A stretch of DNA of 64,000 nt from assembly GCF_013337765.1 (NCBI RefSeq), contig NZ_VBSB01000003.1:521462-585461 (forward strand). Direction: 5' to 3'. Origin of the DNA: Mycolicibacterium sphagni (GTDB lineage: Bacteria; Actinomycetota; Actinomycetes; Mycobacteriales; Mycobacteriaceae). Under the pieces are notes generated by a model, which ran no database searches, was not told where the DNA came from, and saw only the letters and a list, made by a program, of their open reading frames with translations. This document shows positions 1 to 8,258 of the stretch, piece after piece; positions within the stretch are counted from its first letter, which is position 1, and each line of letters starts with the position of its first letter. Made by a program: the position numbers and the translations under genes.

Positions 1-3000
1 ACGAGAAGGAGGCGCTGGAGTCGGCCGCCAAGTGGCGGGAGATCTTCGGGCCGGAGAACTACTTCCTGGAACTGATGGACCACGGGCTGTCGATCGAGCG
101 CCGCGTCCGCGAGGGTCTGCTCGAGGTCGGCCGCAAGCTCGGCATCCCGGCGCTGGCCACCAACGACTGCCACTACGTGACCCGCGATGCGTCGCACAAC
201 CACGAAGCACTGCTGTGCATCCAGACCGGCAAGACGCTCTCCGACCCGAACCGGTTCAAGTTCGACGGCGACGGCTACTACCTGAAGTCGGCCGCCGAGA
301 TGCGCGCGCTGTGGGACGCCGAGGTGCCCGAGGCCTGCGATTCGACGCTGCTGATCGGCGAGCGGGTGCAGTCCTACGCCGATGTCTGGGCCCCGACCGA
401 CCGGATGCCGATCTTCCCGGTGCCCGACGGCCACGACCAGGGCAGCTGGCTGCGTCACGAGGTCGAAGCCGGTCTGCGGCGGCGCTTTCCGGATGCGGTG
501 CCCCCGGAGTACACCGAGCGCGCCAGCTTCGAGATCGACGTCATCTGCGGCAAGGGTTTCCCGTCGTACTTCCTGATCGTCGCGGACCTGATCAACTACG
601 CGCGCTCGATCGACATCCGGGTGGGACCCGGCCGCGGATCGGCCGCCGGGTCGCTGGTGGCCTACGCGCTCGGCATCACCAATATTGACCCGATCCCGCA
701 CGGGCTGCTGTTCGAGCGCTTCCTGAACCCGGAGCGCCCGTCGGCACCCGATATCGATATCGACTTCGACGACCGCCGCCGCGGTGAGATGGTGCGCTAC
801 GCGGCCGAGAAGTGGGGCAGCGACCGGGTGGCCCAGGTCATCACCTTCGGCACCATCAAGACCAAAGCTGCACTGAAGGATTCGGCGCGCGTTCACTACG
901 GCCAGCCGGGCTTCGCGATCGCCGACCGGATCACCAAGGCGCTGCCGCCGCCGATCATGGCCAAGGACATCTCGGTGTCGGGCATCACCGATCCCACTCA
1001 CGAGCGGTACAAAGAGGCCGCCGAGGTCCGCGCCCTGATCGACACCGATCCCGACGTGCGCACCATCTACGAGACCGCGCGCGGGCTGGAGGGCCTGGTC
1101 CGCAACGCAGGCGTGCACGCGTGCGCGGTGATCATGAGCTCCGAGCCGCTCATCGAGGCGATCCCGCTGTGGCGGCGGCCGCAGGACGGCGCGATCATCA
1201 CCGGCTGGGACTACCCGTCGTGTGAGGCCATCGGCCTGCTGAAGATGGACTTCCTCGGCCTGCGGAACCTGACGATCATCGGCGACTGCATCGAGAACAT
1301 CAAGGCCAACCGCGGCATCGATCTGGATCTCGACGCGCTGCCGTTCGACGACCCCAAGGCCTACGAACTGCTGGGGCGCGGCGACACCCTGGGCGTGTTC
1401 CAGCTCGACGGCGGCCCGATGCGAGACCTGCTGCGCCGCATGCAGCCCACCGAGTTCAACGACATCGTCGCCGTGCTGGCGTTGTACCGGCCGGGCCCGA
1501 TGGGCATGAACGCCCACAACGACTACGCCGACCGCAAGAACAACCGGCAGGCGATCAAGCCGATCCACCCGGAGCTGGAGGAACCGCTCAAGGAGATCCT
1601 GTCGGAGACTTACGGCCTGATCGTCTACCAAGAGCAGATCATGTTCATCGCGCAGAAGGTCGCCTCCTACTCGATGGGTAAGGCCGATGCGCTGCGAAAA
1701 GCCATGGGCAAGAAGAAGCTTGAGGTCCTCGAAGCCGAGTATCAGGGCTTCAAGGAGGGGATGACCGCCAACGGCTTCTCCGAGAAGGCCGTGAAAGCGC
1801 TGTGGGACACCATCCTGCCGTTCGCCGGCTACGCGTTCAACAAATCGCACGCCGCCGGCTACGGGCTGGTGTCCTACTGGACTGCCTATCTCAAGGCCAA
1901 CTTCCCGGCCGAGTACATGGCCGGGCTGCTCACCTCGGTCGGTGACGACAAGGACAAGGCCGCCGTCTACCTGGCGGACTGCCGTCGCCTCGGTATCACC
2001 GTGCTGCCGCCCGACGTCAACGAGTCGGTGCAGAACTTCGCCTCGGTGGGCAACGACATCCGGTTCGGGCTGGGTGCCGTCCGCAACGTCGGTGCCAACG
2101 TGGTCAGCTCGCTGGTCGCCACCCGCAACGACAAGGGCAAGTTCACCGACTTCTCGGACTACCTGAACAAGATCGACATCTCGGCCTGCAACAAGAAGGT
2201 CACCGAATCCTTGGTCAAGGCAGGGGCTTTCGACTCACTGAGTCATCCCCGCAAGGGCCTGTTCCTGATACACACCGACGCCGTCGACTCGGTGCTGGGC
2301 ACCAAGAAGGCCGAGGCGATCGGTCAGTTCGACTTGTTCGGCGGTGGCGATAGCGACGGCGATGCTGGGGACGCGGCGTTCACCATCCGGGTGCCCGACG
2401 AGGAGTGGGACGACAAGCACAAGCTCGCCCTCGAGCGGGAGATGCTGGGGCTCTATGTCTCCGGGCATCCGCTCAACGGGGTGGCACACCTGCTCGCCGC
2501 ACAGGTCGACACCCAGATCCCCGGCATCCTCGCCGGTGACGTCGCCAACGACACCCAGGTGCGCGTCGGCGGCATTCTGGCCGGGGTCAACCGGCGGGTC
2601 AACAAGAACGGAATGCCTTGGGCCTCAGCGCAGCTGGAAGATCTCACCGGCGGCATCGAGGTGATGTTCTTCCCGCAGACCTACACGATGTTCGGCGCCG
2701 AGATCGCCGACGACGCGGTGGTGCTCGTCGGCGGCAAGGTGCGCATCCAGGACGACCGGATCTCGTTGATCGCCAATGAGCTTGTGGTGCCCGATTTTTC
2801 GAACGCGCAGGTGGACCGGCCGGTTGCGGTGAGCCTGCCGACCCGGCAGTGCACCATCGACAAGGTCACCGCGCTCAAGCAGGTGCTGGCCCGCCATCCC
2901 GGCACCTCCCAGGTGCACCTTCGGCTGATCAGCGGCGATCGCATCACCACACTGGAACTCGACCAGTCGCTGCGGGTGACGCCGTCCTCGGCGCTGATGG

Positions 3001-3044
3001 GTGACCTGAAGGCGCTACTGGGCCCCGGCTGCCTGGGCGGCTAG
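1..3044 (+). CDS. dnaE1: DNA polymerase III alpha subunit, 5'-truncated by the window
   Basis: Replicative polymerase catalytic subunit. The reading frame is already open at base 3, so the N-terminus (most of the PHP domain, roughly 170 residues by comparison with the ~1184-residue mycobacterial protein) lies before the window. The visible 1013 residues hold the end of the PHP domain (conserved TNDCHYV near base 162), the palm with the catalytic aspartates in PDIDIDFDD (from base 747), the thumb/finger region including YQEQIM and [10 protein letters not shown], and a C-terminal OB fold ([14 protein letters not shown] near 2560). Nothing suggests a frameshift. It converges on the lipoprotein gene with only 6 bases between stop codons. 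DnaE2, the mutagenic paralogue, is less likely because of the synteny with the M. tuberculosis dnaE1 region. Confidence 0.96.
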   Translation, partial: EKEALESAAKWREIFGPENYFLELMDHGLSIERRVREGLLEVGRKLGIPALATNDCHYVTRDASHNHEALLCIQTGKTLSDPNRFKFDGDGYYLKSAAEMRALWDAEVPEACDSTLLIGERVQSYADVWAPTDRMPIFPVPDGHDQGSWLRHEVEAGLRRRFPDAVPPEYTERASFEIDVICGKGFPSYFLIVADLINYARSIDIRVGPGRGSAAGSLVAYALGITNIDPIPHGLLFERFLNPERPSAPDIDIDFDDRRRGEMVRYAAEKWGSDRVAQVITFGTIKTKAALKDSARVHYGQPGFAIADRITKALPPPIMAKDISVSGITDPTHERYKEAAEVRALIDTDPDVRTIYETARGLEGLVRNAGVHACAVIMSSEPLIEAIPLWRRPQDGAIITGWDYPSCEAIGLLKMDFLGLRNLTIIGDCIENIKANRGIDLDLDALPFDDPKAYELLGRGDTLGVFQLDGGPMRDLLRRMQPTEFNDIVAVLALYRPGPMGMNAHNDYADRKNNRQAIKPIHPELEEPLKEILSETYGLIVYQEQIMFIAQKVASYSMGKADALRKAMGKKKLEVLEAEYQGFKEGMTANGFSEKAVKALWDTILPFAGYAFNKSHAAGYGLVSYWTAYLKANFPAEYMAGLLTSVGDDKDKAAVYLADCRRLGITVLPPDVNESVQNFASVGNDIRFGLGAVRNVGANVVSSLVATRNDKGKFTDFSDYLNKIDISACNKKVTESLVKAGAFDSLSHPRKGLFLIHTDAVDSVLGTKKAEAIGQFDLFGGGDSDGDAGDAAFTIRVPDEEWDDKHKLALEREMLGLYVSGHPLNGVAHLLAAQVDTQIPGILAGDVANDTQVRVGGILAGVNRRVNKNGMPWASAQLEDLTGGIEVMFFPQTYTMFGAEIADDAVVLVGGKVRIQDDRISLIANELVVPDFSNAQVDRPVAVSLPTRQCTIDKVTALKQVLARHPGTSQVHLRLISGDRITTLELDQSLRVTPSSALMGDLKALLGPGCLGG

Positions 3045-3050
3045 CGCCGC

Positions 3051-3983
3051 TCAGAGGTGATGTTGGGCGAAGAACTGCCAGATCGTGGCGGTCGCGTCCA
3101 ACGCTGTCGACGGCGGCGGCAGGCCAGCGACCTTCTCTACTATCGGATTCGCGATCCCGCCGGGCCATTGATGGCCGGCGCCGACGATGGTGATCAGCTC
3201 GACGGTGCGGCCGTCGGGGCAGTCGGCTCGCTGAGTCGCGACGTCGCCACTGTTCAGCGAGACCGGCGGCGCGCAGCCGTCCTTCGCGCGCCAGGTGGTG
3301 TTGACCGATTCCACCGAAGGCCCGTCGACTCTCGGCGCACCTGATGCGGTGAGCATCTTGCCCGGGCCGCCGCCGTAGGGCACCCGGTCGTCAGCGGTGC
3401 CGTGGATTTGCAGGATCGAGGTGGGTACAGCATCGGAGCAGTCGGTCAGCTGGGTGCCCGCAACAGGTGCAACCGCGGCGAAAAGAGTGCTCTGGCAAGC
3501 TAATCGGAGCGCCATCATGGCTCCGTTCGACATGCCGGTGACGAACACCCGGGTGCTGTCGACGGGGATCTGCTGCTCGATCGTGCCCACCATGGCGCTG
3601 ATGAACGCGACGTCGTCCACGCCGGCGCGCGCAGGCTGGCCACAGCACGACCCGGCGTTCCACGCGCGATTCAGCCCGTCGGGATAGGCAACCACAAAGT
3701 GCCCGGCTTCTGCCTGAGCATCCCAGTGGTAGGCGCGTTCGGCTTGGGCTCCGTCGCCGTATCCGCCGTGCAACATCACCACCAGTGGTGCCGGTGCGGA
3801 TATCCCGTCAGGCCGGTAGATGCGAAACGTTCGGGTCGTATCGCCGATGGTGAGCGAATGGGTGGACTGCCCGACGGGAACGTCGCCGGCGGGGGTGGCG
3901 GTGGCACGGCTGCCGCCCAGGCATCCACTGACAAGCAACGCGACGGCGCTGATCACGCCGATCAACCCGATTCGAAGACTCAT
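3051..3983 (-). CDS. PHB-depolymerase-like esterase lipoprotein (LpqP/LpqC type)
   Basis: A 310-residue alpha/beta-hydrolase of the polyhydroxybutyrate depolymerase/feruloyl esterase family, probably tethered to the outer face of the membrane. The ATG at 3983 gives a signal peptide ending in the lipobox LVSGC; a longer open frame upstream would put that signal 64 residues inside, so it was rejected. Visible motifs are the oxyanion segment VVMLHGGYGDG, the nucleophile elbow VTGMSNGAMM and the distal catalytic histidine in GAGHQWPGG. A CC pair (AGSCCGQ) and other cysteines suggest disulfides, as usual for exported members. The gene is divergent from a MarR regulator 50 bases away and shares its control region, so MarR control is plausible. 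The substrate is unknown. Confidence 0.85.
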   Translation of the reverse strand: MSLRIGLIGVISAVALLVSGCLGGSRATATPAGDVPVGQSTHSLTIGDTTRTFRIYRPDGISAPAPLVVMLHGGYGDGAQAERAYHWDAQAEAGHFVVAYPDGLNRAWNAGSCCGQPARAGVDDVAFISAMVGTIEQQIPVDSTRVFVTGMSNGAMMALRLACQSTLFAAVAPVAGTQLTDCSDAVPTSILQIHGTADDRVPYGGGPGKMLTASGAPRVDGPSVESVNTTWRAKDGCAPPVSLNSGDVATQRADCPDGRTVELITIVGAGHQWPGGIANPIVEKVAGLPPPSTALDATATIWQFFAQHHL

Positions 3984-3985
3984 AT

Positions 3986-4012
3986 TTGTCAATATACTTG
4001 TCAAAACTGACA
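3986..4012. promoter_or_regulatory. Candidate MarR operator between the esterase and marR genes
   Basis: Two direct copies of TTGTCAA (3986-3992 and 3998-4004) stand 12 bases apart. The second copy also forms a perfect inverted repeat TGTCA-AAAC-TGACA (3999-4012). It lies in an AT-rich gap between two divergent starts, which fits autoregulation by the adjacent MarR protein. This is inferred from sequence pattern only. Confidence 0.45.
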
Positions 4013-4033
4013 GCTCTGGCACACTCGTACGTC

Positions 4034-4447
4034 GTGAACCCCACCGTGCCGGCTCTGGTGCACATGCTTGCCGCCAGCGGCGGTCCGGGCTTGCGTGCGG
4101 CGTTCGCCGCGGCCGGTCTCGATGGCGTGCGACCCGCACAGGCGGTGGCCCTCGTTCCGCTGGCCGGGGGCGCACTGCATGCCTCGGGCCTGGCCGACCG
4201 CCTCAACGTCAGTCGGCAGGCGGTAGCGCAGGCCGTCAAAGCGTTGGAAGCACACGGTTACGTCGTGCGCACCCCGGACGATACCGATGCGCGAGCACTG
4301 CTGATCGCGTTGACGCCGCGAGGGTGGGAGGTCTTATGGGTAATGCGCGCCAATGCCCTTGCCGTCGAACACCATTGGGAGCACGTGCTGGGTCGGCAAC
4401 GCCTGGCCGAGCTGCGGGAGACGGTGCAGCTGCTACTTGACGCCTAG
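4034..4447 (+). CDS. MarR-family transcriptional regulator
   Basis: A 137-residue winged-helix regulator. The helix-turn-helix is the segment LADRLNVSRQAVAQAVKALE, followed by the wing with the family's D-x-R signature (DDTDARALLIALTPRG). I chose the GTG at 4034; the frame is open back to a TTG at 3986, but that would place the start inside the repeated TTGTCAA elements. Divergent from the esterase lipoprotein, its most likely target together with its own gene. Its stop overlaps the stop of the convergent PPOX gene by 4 bases. The ligand is unknown. Confidence 0.85.
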   Translation: MNPTVPALVHMLAASGGPGLRAAFAAAGLDGVRPAQAVALVPLAGGALHASGLADRLNVSRQAVAQAVKALEAHGYVVRTPDDTDARALLIALTPRGWEVLWVMRANALAVEHHWEHVLGRQRLAELRETVQLLLDA

Positions 4448-4878
4448 GCGGCTAGGTCCACCCGCACGATCGCGCTTTCGGGCCACAGGTTGCGGTTGCG
4501 TAGGCGCTGCCACTTCTCCCGCAACGGCAGGCTGGCGTCGACGTTCTTGACGCCGGGCAGGCGCAACAGCGGAACGAGGTTGTACTGCCAGCCGTACCGG
4601 GCGTGCAGTTGCCGGTTGGCCCTTTCGGCGTCTTCGCCGGACAGAACGACGGCTCGCCCGGTGAGGGTGGGAGCGGCGTCGGGGACCCGCCCTTTGTAAT
4701 CGCACACCCGCAGCTCAACGCGTGGGTCGTTCGCGATCCGCTTGGTCTTGGGGCCGATCTTGGTGCGAAACACCAGCGTGTTCCCGTCCAGATGAAACCA
4801 GATCGGGGTGTCGACGGGGCGGCCGTCGCGGCGGTAGGTCCGCAGCTGGGCGTAGCGGCTGGCGCGCAGGGAGTCCAT
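4444..4878 (-). CDS. PPOX-class F420-dependent oxidoreductase
   Basis: A 144-residue split-barrel flavin/deazaflavin-binding protein of the pyridoxamine 5'-phosphate oxidase-like superfamily, in the actinobacterial PPOX-class F420 group. Seen: an N-terminal strand with DGRPVDTPIWFHLDGNTLVFRT, then KTKRIANDPRVELRVCDYKGR and the GRAVVLSG strand. These proteins are small reductases that use F420H2 on quinones or other electrophiles; the substrate cannot be read from the sequence. The ATG at 4878 is preferred to a TTG at 4890. It is divergent from a MerR gene and the shared gap holds a perfect palindrome, so MerR may control it. Confidence 0.8.
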   Translation of the reverse strand: MDSLRASRYAQLRTYRRDGRPVDTPIWFHLDGNTLVFRTKIGPKTKRIANDPRVELRVCDYKGRVPDAAPTLTGRAVVLSGEDAERANRQLHARYGWQYNLVPLLRLPGVKNVDASLPLREKWQRLRNRNLWPESAIVRVDLAA

Positions 4879-4892
4879 GGACACAGTCAAGA

Positions 4893-4912
4893 ACTTGGAG
4901 TTGGCTCCAAGT
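4893..4912. promoter_or_regulatory. Candidate MerR-type operator
   Basis: A perfect 8-base inverted repeat, ACTTGGAG-TTGG-CTCCAAGT, lies between the PPOX start (4878) and the merR start (4938). It is itself flanked by direct GTCAAG copies (4886-4891 and 4911-4916). The 20-base span and position match the usual MerR-family operator between promoter elements. Binding is inferred. Confidence 0.6.
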
Positions 4913-4937
4913 CAAGCATCGCGGGCGGAGGGTGACC

Positions 4938-5276
4938 ATGAGTACTGCACTGAGTATCGGCGAGGTCGCACGCCGCGCCGACGTCGCCCCGACCACGCTG
5001 CGGTACTACGAGAAGATCGGGCTGCTCACACCGCCGTCGCGCGCCGGTGGGCAGCGCCGCTACGACGATGCGGTGCTCAGCAGGCTCGAGGTGATCGGGT
5101 TGTGCAAGGCGGCCGGGTTCACGCTCGACGAAATCGCCGTGCTGCTCGATGACGACGCACCGGGGCGGCCCGCCAGTCGAGCGCTGGCGCAGGCCAAGCT
5201 CGCCGAGATCGACACGCAGATCGCAACTTTGGCGCGGGCCCGCGGAATCATCGAGTGGGCGATGGCGTGTCAGTAA
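4938..5276 (+). CDS. MerR-family transcriptional regulator
   Basis: A 112-residue MerR protein: the N-terminal winged helix begins SIGEVARRADVAPTTLRYYE, followed by RAGGQRRYDDAVLSRL and a short dimerisation coiled coil. The region after the DNA-binding domain is short and has no cysteine cluster typical of metal sensors (one Cys within GLCKAAG, one near the C-terminus), so the inducer is unclear. The ATG at 4938 follows a good ribosome site (GGAGGGTGACC). It has its own palindrome upstream and an SRPBCC gene 10 bases downstream, with which it is probably co-transcribed. Confidence 0.88.
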   Translation: MSTALSIGEVARRADVAPTTLRYYEKIGLLTPPSRAGGQRRYDDAVLSRLEVIGLCKAAGFTLDEIAVLLDDDAPGRPASRALAQAKLAEIDTQIATLARARGIIEWAMACQ

Positions 5277-5286
5277 CCTGGGAACC

Positions 5287-5682
5287 ATGGAGTCCCAGCA
5301 CCTCAGCGCGTGGATCAATCGCTCGGCGATCGACGTGTACCGCTACGCCGCCGATCCGGCGCACCTGCCCGAGTGGGCGGCGGGCCTGGCTCGCGGCGAG
5401 CTGACCAAGGTCGGCGACACCTGGGTGGCGCAGTCGCCGATGGGGGAGATCACCATCGAATTCACCCCGGCCAACGATCTCGGGGTGCTCGACCACGTGG
5501 TCAATCTGCCGTCCGGCGAGCCCGTCTTCAATCCGCTGCGGGTGGTGCCCGCCGGTAAGGACTGGTGCGAGGTGGTGTTCACGCTGCGGCGCAGGCCCGA
5601 GATGTCCGACGACGACTATGCGGCCGACGCGGCGGCGGTGACGGCCGACCTGGCCACCCTGAAACGAATTCTGGAGCGTTAG
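5287..5682 (+). CDS. SRPBCC-like small protein
   Basis: A 131-residue protein with the look of a polyketide-cyclase/START-fold (SRPBCC) ligand-binding protein: an N-terminal strand with INRSAIDVYRYAADPAHLPEWAAG, a central barrel (GDTWVAQSPMGEITIEF) and a C-terminal helix (ADLATLKRILER). No catalytic residues can be assigned. It starts 10 bases after merR, so it is likely in that regulator's operon. Its stop overlaps by 4 bases the stop of the convergent small membrane protein gene. Confidence 0.7.
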   Translation: MESQHLSAWINRSAIDVYRYAADPAHLPEWAAGLARGELTKVGDTWVAQSPMGEITIEFTPANDLGVLDHVVNLPSGEPVFNPLRVVPAGKDWCEVVFTLRRRPEMSDDDYAADAAAVTADLATLKRILER

Positions 5683-5876
5683 CGGCGGTGCGGACGGCGC
5701 AGGCCGAAGGCCAGCCAGACCACCGTCGAGGTGCCCGCGGCCAGCAGGACCGCCGGCGCCGCACTGACCGTGACCAGGCCGACGACGGCGAACACGATCA
5801 GGCCGAGTGCGAGCGCGACGAGCTTGTAGCGCGGCCACGGTACGCCCGCGATCTGCACCTGGTCCAAGCTCGTCAT
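5679..5876 (-). CDS. Small two-helix membrane protein, unknown function
   Basis: A 65-residue protein from the ATG at 5876. Two hydrophobic segments are separated by a short turn (KLVALALGLIVFAVVGLV and APAVLLAAGTSTVVWLAFGL), followed by a basic tail RRPHRR, which points to an inner-membrane hairpin with cytoplasmic ends. I recognise no family. It lies 35 bases downstream of the MFS exporter stop on the same strand and could be in its operon. Confidence 0.6.
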   Translation of the reverse strand: MTSLDQVQIAGVPWPRYKLVALALGLIVFAVVGLVTVSAAPAVLLAAGTSTVVWLAFGLRRPHRR

Positions 5877-5911
5877 GGCTCGACTATAGCGCGGTTTCGG
5901 TCGGCCGAAAC

Positions 5912-7474
5912 CTAAGATTCGGGTAATGCCGTTCTTGGGTGCGCGGGCAGCACTGCCAGCACGAACACCGCGCCGGCGAGGCAGACCGCGGCGGCGGTCA
6001 GGCACCCCGCCTGAAAACCGGACAGAAATGCGGTGTCGACCGCACCGCGGACGGCGGCAGCGAATGGCGGGGGTGCCTGGCCGGATACCGCCAGCCCTTG
6101 AGCCAGGCCCTCCCGGGCAACGGCCTGCGCGGACGGTGGCATGGCACCCAGCGCCGGGCTGTCGGCCAGGTGCCGGATGTAGAGCGTCGAGAAGATGCTG
6201 CCGATCACCGCGACACCCAGGGTGCCGCCGACCTGACGGGTGGCGTCGTTGACGGCCGACCCCGCGCCGGCCTGCTCGGGGCGCACGACTCCCATGATCG
6301 AGTCGGTGGCCGGTGCGGTGGTGAGCCCGAGCCCGCCGCCGAGTAGCACCATCTGCATGGCCATCGTCGGGTAGGTGATGCTCAGATCGCTTGCCGCGAT
6401 CCACCCGAACGATGCGGCCAGTAGCAGAAGGCCAACGAAGACAACGAGTTTGGTGCCGATCCGGGTCACCGCCAGGCGGGTGCCGAGGATCGAGCCGACG
6501 GCGATGGACAGTGCCACGGGCAGGATGCGCACGCCGGTTTCCAGCGGACTGTAGCCCTGGAGCAGCTGCATGAACTGCGTGATCAGGAAGATGAACCCGA
6601 ACAGGGCGAAGAAGGCGACGGTCACCGCACCGCTGGCGGCGCTGAATCGCAGGTTGGTGAACAGGCTGACGTCGATCAACGGCTCGTGTTGCCTGCGTTC
6701 CCACCACGCGAAGCCCACCGCGGCACCGAGGGCGACGGCGAAGCCGCCCAGCGTCGGTGCGCTGGCCCAGCCGCGGTCCGGGGCTTCGATGATGGTGTAG
6801 ACCAGCGCACCCAGCATGACCACCGACAGCACGAGTCCGCCCATGTCCAGCCGGTTCTGCCGGTCGGGGGAGGCGGCAGGAATGACGAACGGCGCGGCCA
6901 GCGCGGCAGCCAGTGCGATGGGTGCCAGCGCGAGAAACAGGCTGCCCCACCAGAACCCTTCCAGCAGCGCGCCACCGAGGATGGGTCCGATGGCCACGCC
7001 CAAGCCGGTGACCGCGCCCCACACCCCGATGGCGGCAGCGCGCTGGCGCGGATCGCGGAATATGTCGGTGATGATCGCGAGCGTCGTGGGAAAGATCAGC
7101 GCCGAGGCCACTCCCATGATCAGCCGCATGCCGATCAGCGGCCCGGTCGACGTGCAGAGGGCGGCGCCAACGCTGCTGAGGGCGAACAGGATCAAGCCGG
7201 CGATCAGGGTGCCGCGGCGGCCGAACCGATCACCGACTGTGCCGCCGGCCAGAACCAGCGCGGCGAAGGCCAGGTTGTAGGCGTCGACGATCCACTGCAG
7301 TGCCTTCGTGGAGGCGCCGAGCGACGAATTCAGTGTTGGCAGAGCGACATTGACGATCGTCGTCTCGACGTTGATGGCCAGTGCGGCCACCAGGACCACC
7401 GCGAGGACGGCGATGGGTCGGACGCGTCGCGGCGCGCCGTGCAGAGAGACAGGGGTGCGGATGTCGACGGACAT
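5912..7474 (-). CDS. DHA2-family MFS drug exporter (EmrB/QacA type, 14 TM)
   Basis: A 520-residue major facilitator with the length and repeat pattern of 14-helix proton antiporters. Seen: ETTIVNVALPTL in TM1 (the family's acidic residue followed by the NVALP motif), QWIVDAYNLAFAALVLAGG in TM2, the loop 2-3 motif GDRFGRRGTLI and the antiporter motif in TM5 (GPILGGALLEGFWW). It probably exports hydrophobic or cationic toxic compounds. The divergent-looking layout is really head-on: the TetR gene ends 72 bases upstream on the same strand, and the gap holds a large inverted-repeat operator, so TetR repression is likely. Confidence 0.9.
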   Translation of the reverse strand: MSVDIRTPVSLHGAPRRVRPIAVLAVVLVAALAINVETTIVNVALPTLNSSLGASTKALQWIVDAYNLAFAALVLAGGTVGDRFGRRGTLIAGLILFALSSVGAALCTSTGPLIGMRLIMGVASALIFPTTLAIITDIFRDPRQRAAAIGVWGAVTGLGVAIGPILGGALLEGFWWGSLFLALAPIALAAALAAPFVIPAASPDRQNRLDMGGLVLSVVMLGALVYTIIEAPDRGWASAPTLGGFAVALGAAVGFAWWERRQHEPLIDVSLFTNLRFSAASGAVTVAFFALFGFIFLITQFMQLLQGYSPLETGVRILPVALSIAVGSILGTRLAVTRIGTKLVVFVGLLLLAASFGWIAASDLSITYPTMAMQMVLLGGGLGLTTAPATDSIMGVVRPEQAGAGSAVNDATRQVGGTLGVAVIGSIFSTLYIRHLADSPALGAMPPSAQAVAREGLAQGLAVSGQAPPPFAAAVRGAVDTAFLSGFQAGCLTAAAVCLAGAVFVLAVLPAHPRTALPES

Positions 7475-7485
7475 GGGCGAACCTT

Positions 7486-7543
7486 TATGTTGACGGCGAT
7501 AACATAGGCGAGCATGACAGCGTAAGTTAGCGCTGTCAACATA
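7486..7543. promoter_or_regulatory. Nested inverted-repeat operator upstream of the MFS exporter
   Basis: Two nested palindromes. The outer arms are TATGTTGACGGCG (7486-7498) and CGCTGTCAACATA (7531-7543), complementary at 12 of 13 positions. Inside, TGACAGCG (7515-7522) pairs perfectly with CGCTGTCA (7531-7538). The same ATGTTGAC string recurs at the tetR start (8157-8164). This supports one regulator, the adjacent TetR protein, acting at both places. Confidence 0.55.
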
Positions 7544-7546
7544 GGG

Positions 7547-8158
7547 CTAGTCCAGGCCCGCGCCGATGGCGTCGAGCAGCCGGCCGGTGATCAGTTGTTG
7601 GCGATCGGGGCGCGTCATGCCCAGCGGGCCGTCGAGGAACAACGTCGCCGCACCGTGCACGGCGGCCCAGGCCGCCTCGTCGAAACCATCCCGCCGGTCC
7701 TCGGCGAGCATGCGGGCCGACACCAGCTCGTCGATGCAGCCGCGCAGGATCTGGAAGGGATGGCGGTCGGCCGGAACCGACTCTTCGGTGGGATCGGTGC
7801 CGTCCGGCAGGAATGCGGTGTGGAACAGTCCCGGCTCGGCCAGGGCGAAATCGATGTAGGCCTGGCCGGTGGCGCGAAACCGGGCCAGCGCTCGGTCGCG
7901 CCGCGGTGCGGCGGCCGGAACAGCGTCCAGTGCGGCGGCCATGGCCGCTCCGATCTGGGCCATGACCTGCGCTTTCACTGCCGCCAGCAGCGCCCGCCGG
8001 TCGGCGTAGTGGCGGTAGGCGGCCGAGTTGCTGACGCCGGCCAGCCGCTGCACATCGCGCAACACGACCGCGTCGGGGCCACCGGCCCTGGCCAGCTCGA
8101 CGCCGTGGTCGAGCAGGGCCTGCCGCAGGTTGCCGTGGTGGTAGGTGGCGCTCGCCAT
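7547..8158 (-). CDS. TetR-family transcriptional regulator
   Basis: A 203-residue repressor from the ATG at 8158 (a longer frame to 8203 adds an unlikely 15 residues). The N-terminal DNA-binding domain reads TYHHGNLRQALLDHGVEL followed by the HTH VQRLAGVSNSAAYRHYADR. The C-terminal ligand domain carries the TetR_C pattern seen with drug-efflux regulators (FALAEPGLFHTAF). It lies directly upstream of the MFS exporter on the same strand and shares ATGTTGAC elements with that promoter, so it most likely represses itself and the exporter. Regulation of the divergent nitrate reductase is possible but nothing specific supports it. Confidence 0.88.
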   Translation of the reverse strand: MASATYHHGNLRQALLDHGVELARAGGPDAVVLRDVQRLAGVSNSAAYRHYADRRALLAAVKAQVMAQIGAAMAAALDAVPAAAPRRDRALARFRATGQAYIDFALAEPGLFHTAFLPDGTDPTEESVPADRHPFQILRGCIDELVSARMLAEDRRDGFDEAAWAAVHGAATLFLDGPLGMTRPDRQQLITGRLLDAIGAGLD

Positions 8159-8207
8159 GTTGACAAGTGTTACATCGCCGCGCGAGTTCTCACACCGTCG
8201 CACTCGG

Positions 8208-8237
8208 CAAAGTGAGCGCGGTTTATCTTCGCGATAA
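8208..8237. promoter_or_regulatory. Candidate control site upstream of the nitrate reductase
   Basis: CAAAGTGAG (8208-8216) is followed by a perfect inverted repeat TTATC-TTCGC-GATAA (8223-8237). The 9-base CAAAGTGAG string is found again upstream of narK (12269-12277). The repeat ends 21 bases before the start codon. It could be a site for NnaR or another nitrogen regulator; I cannot match it to a known consensus. Confidence 0.35.
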
Positions 8238-8258
8238 CGCGCCCCGGCTGCTCCCGTA

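Noticed and set aside
8159..8258. Regulation of nasN by the divergent TetR
   Set aside because: The ATGTTGAC elements favour the exporter and tetR promoters; the nasN-proximal repeat is different.
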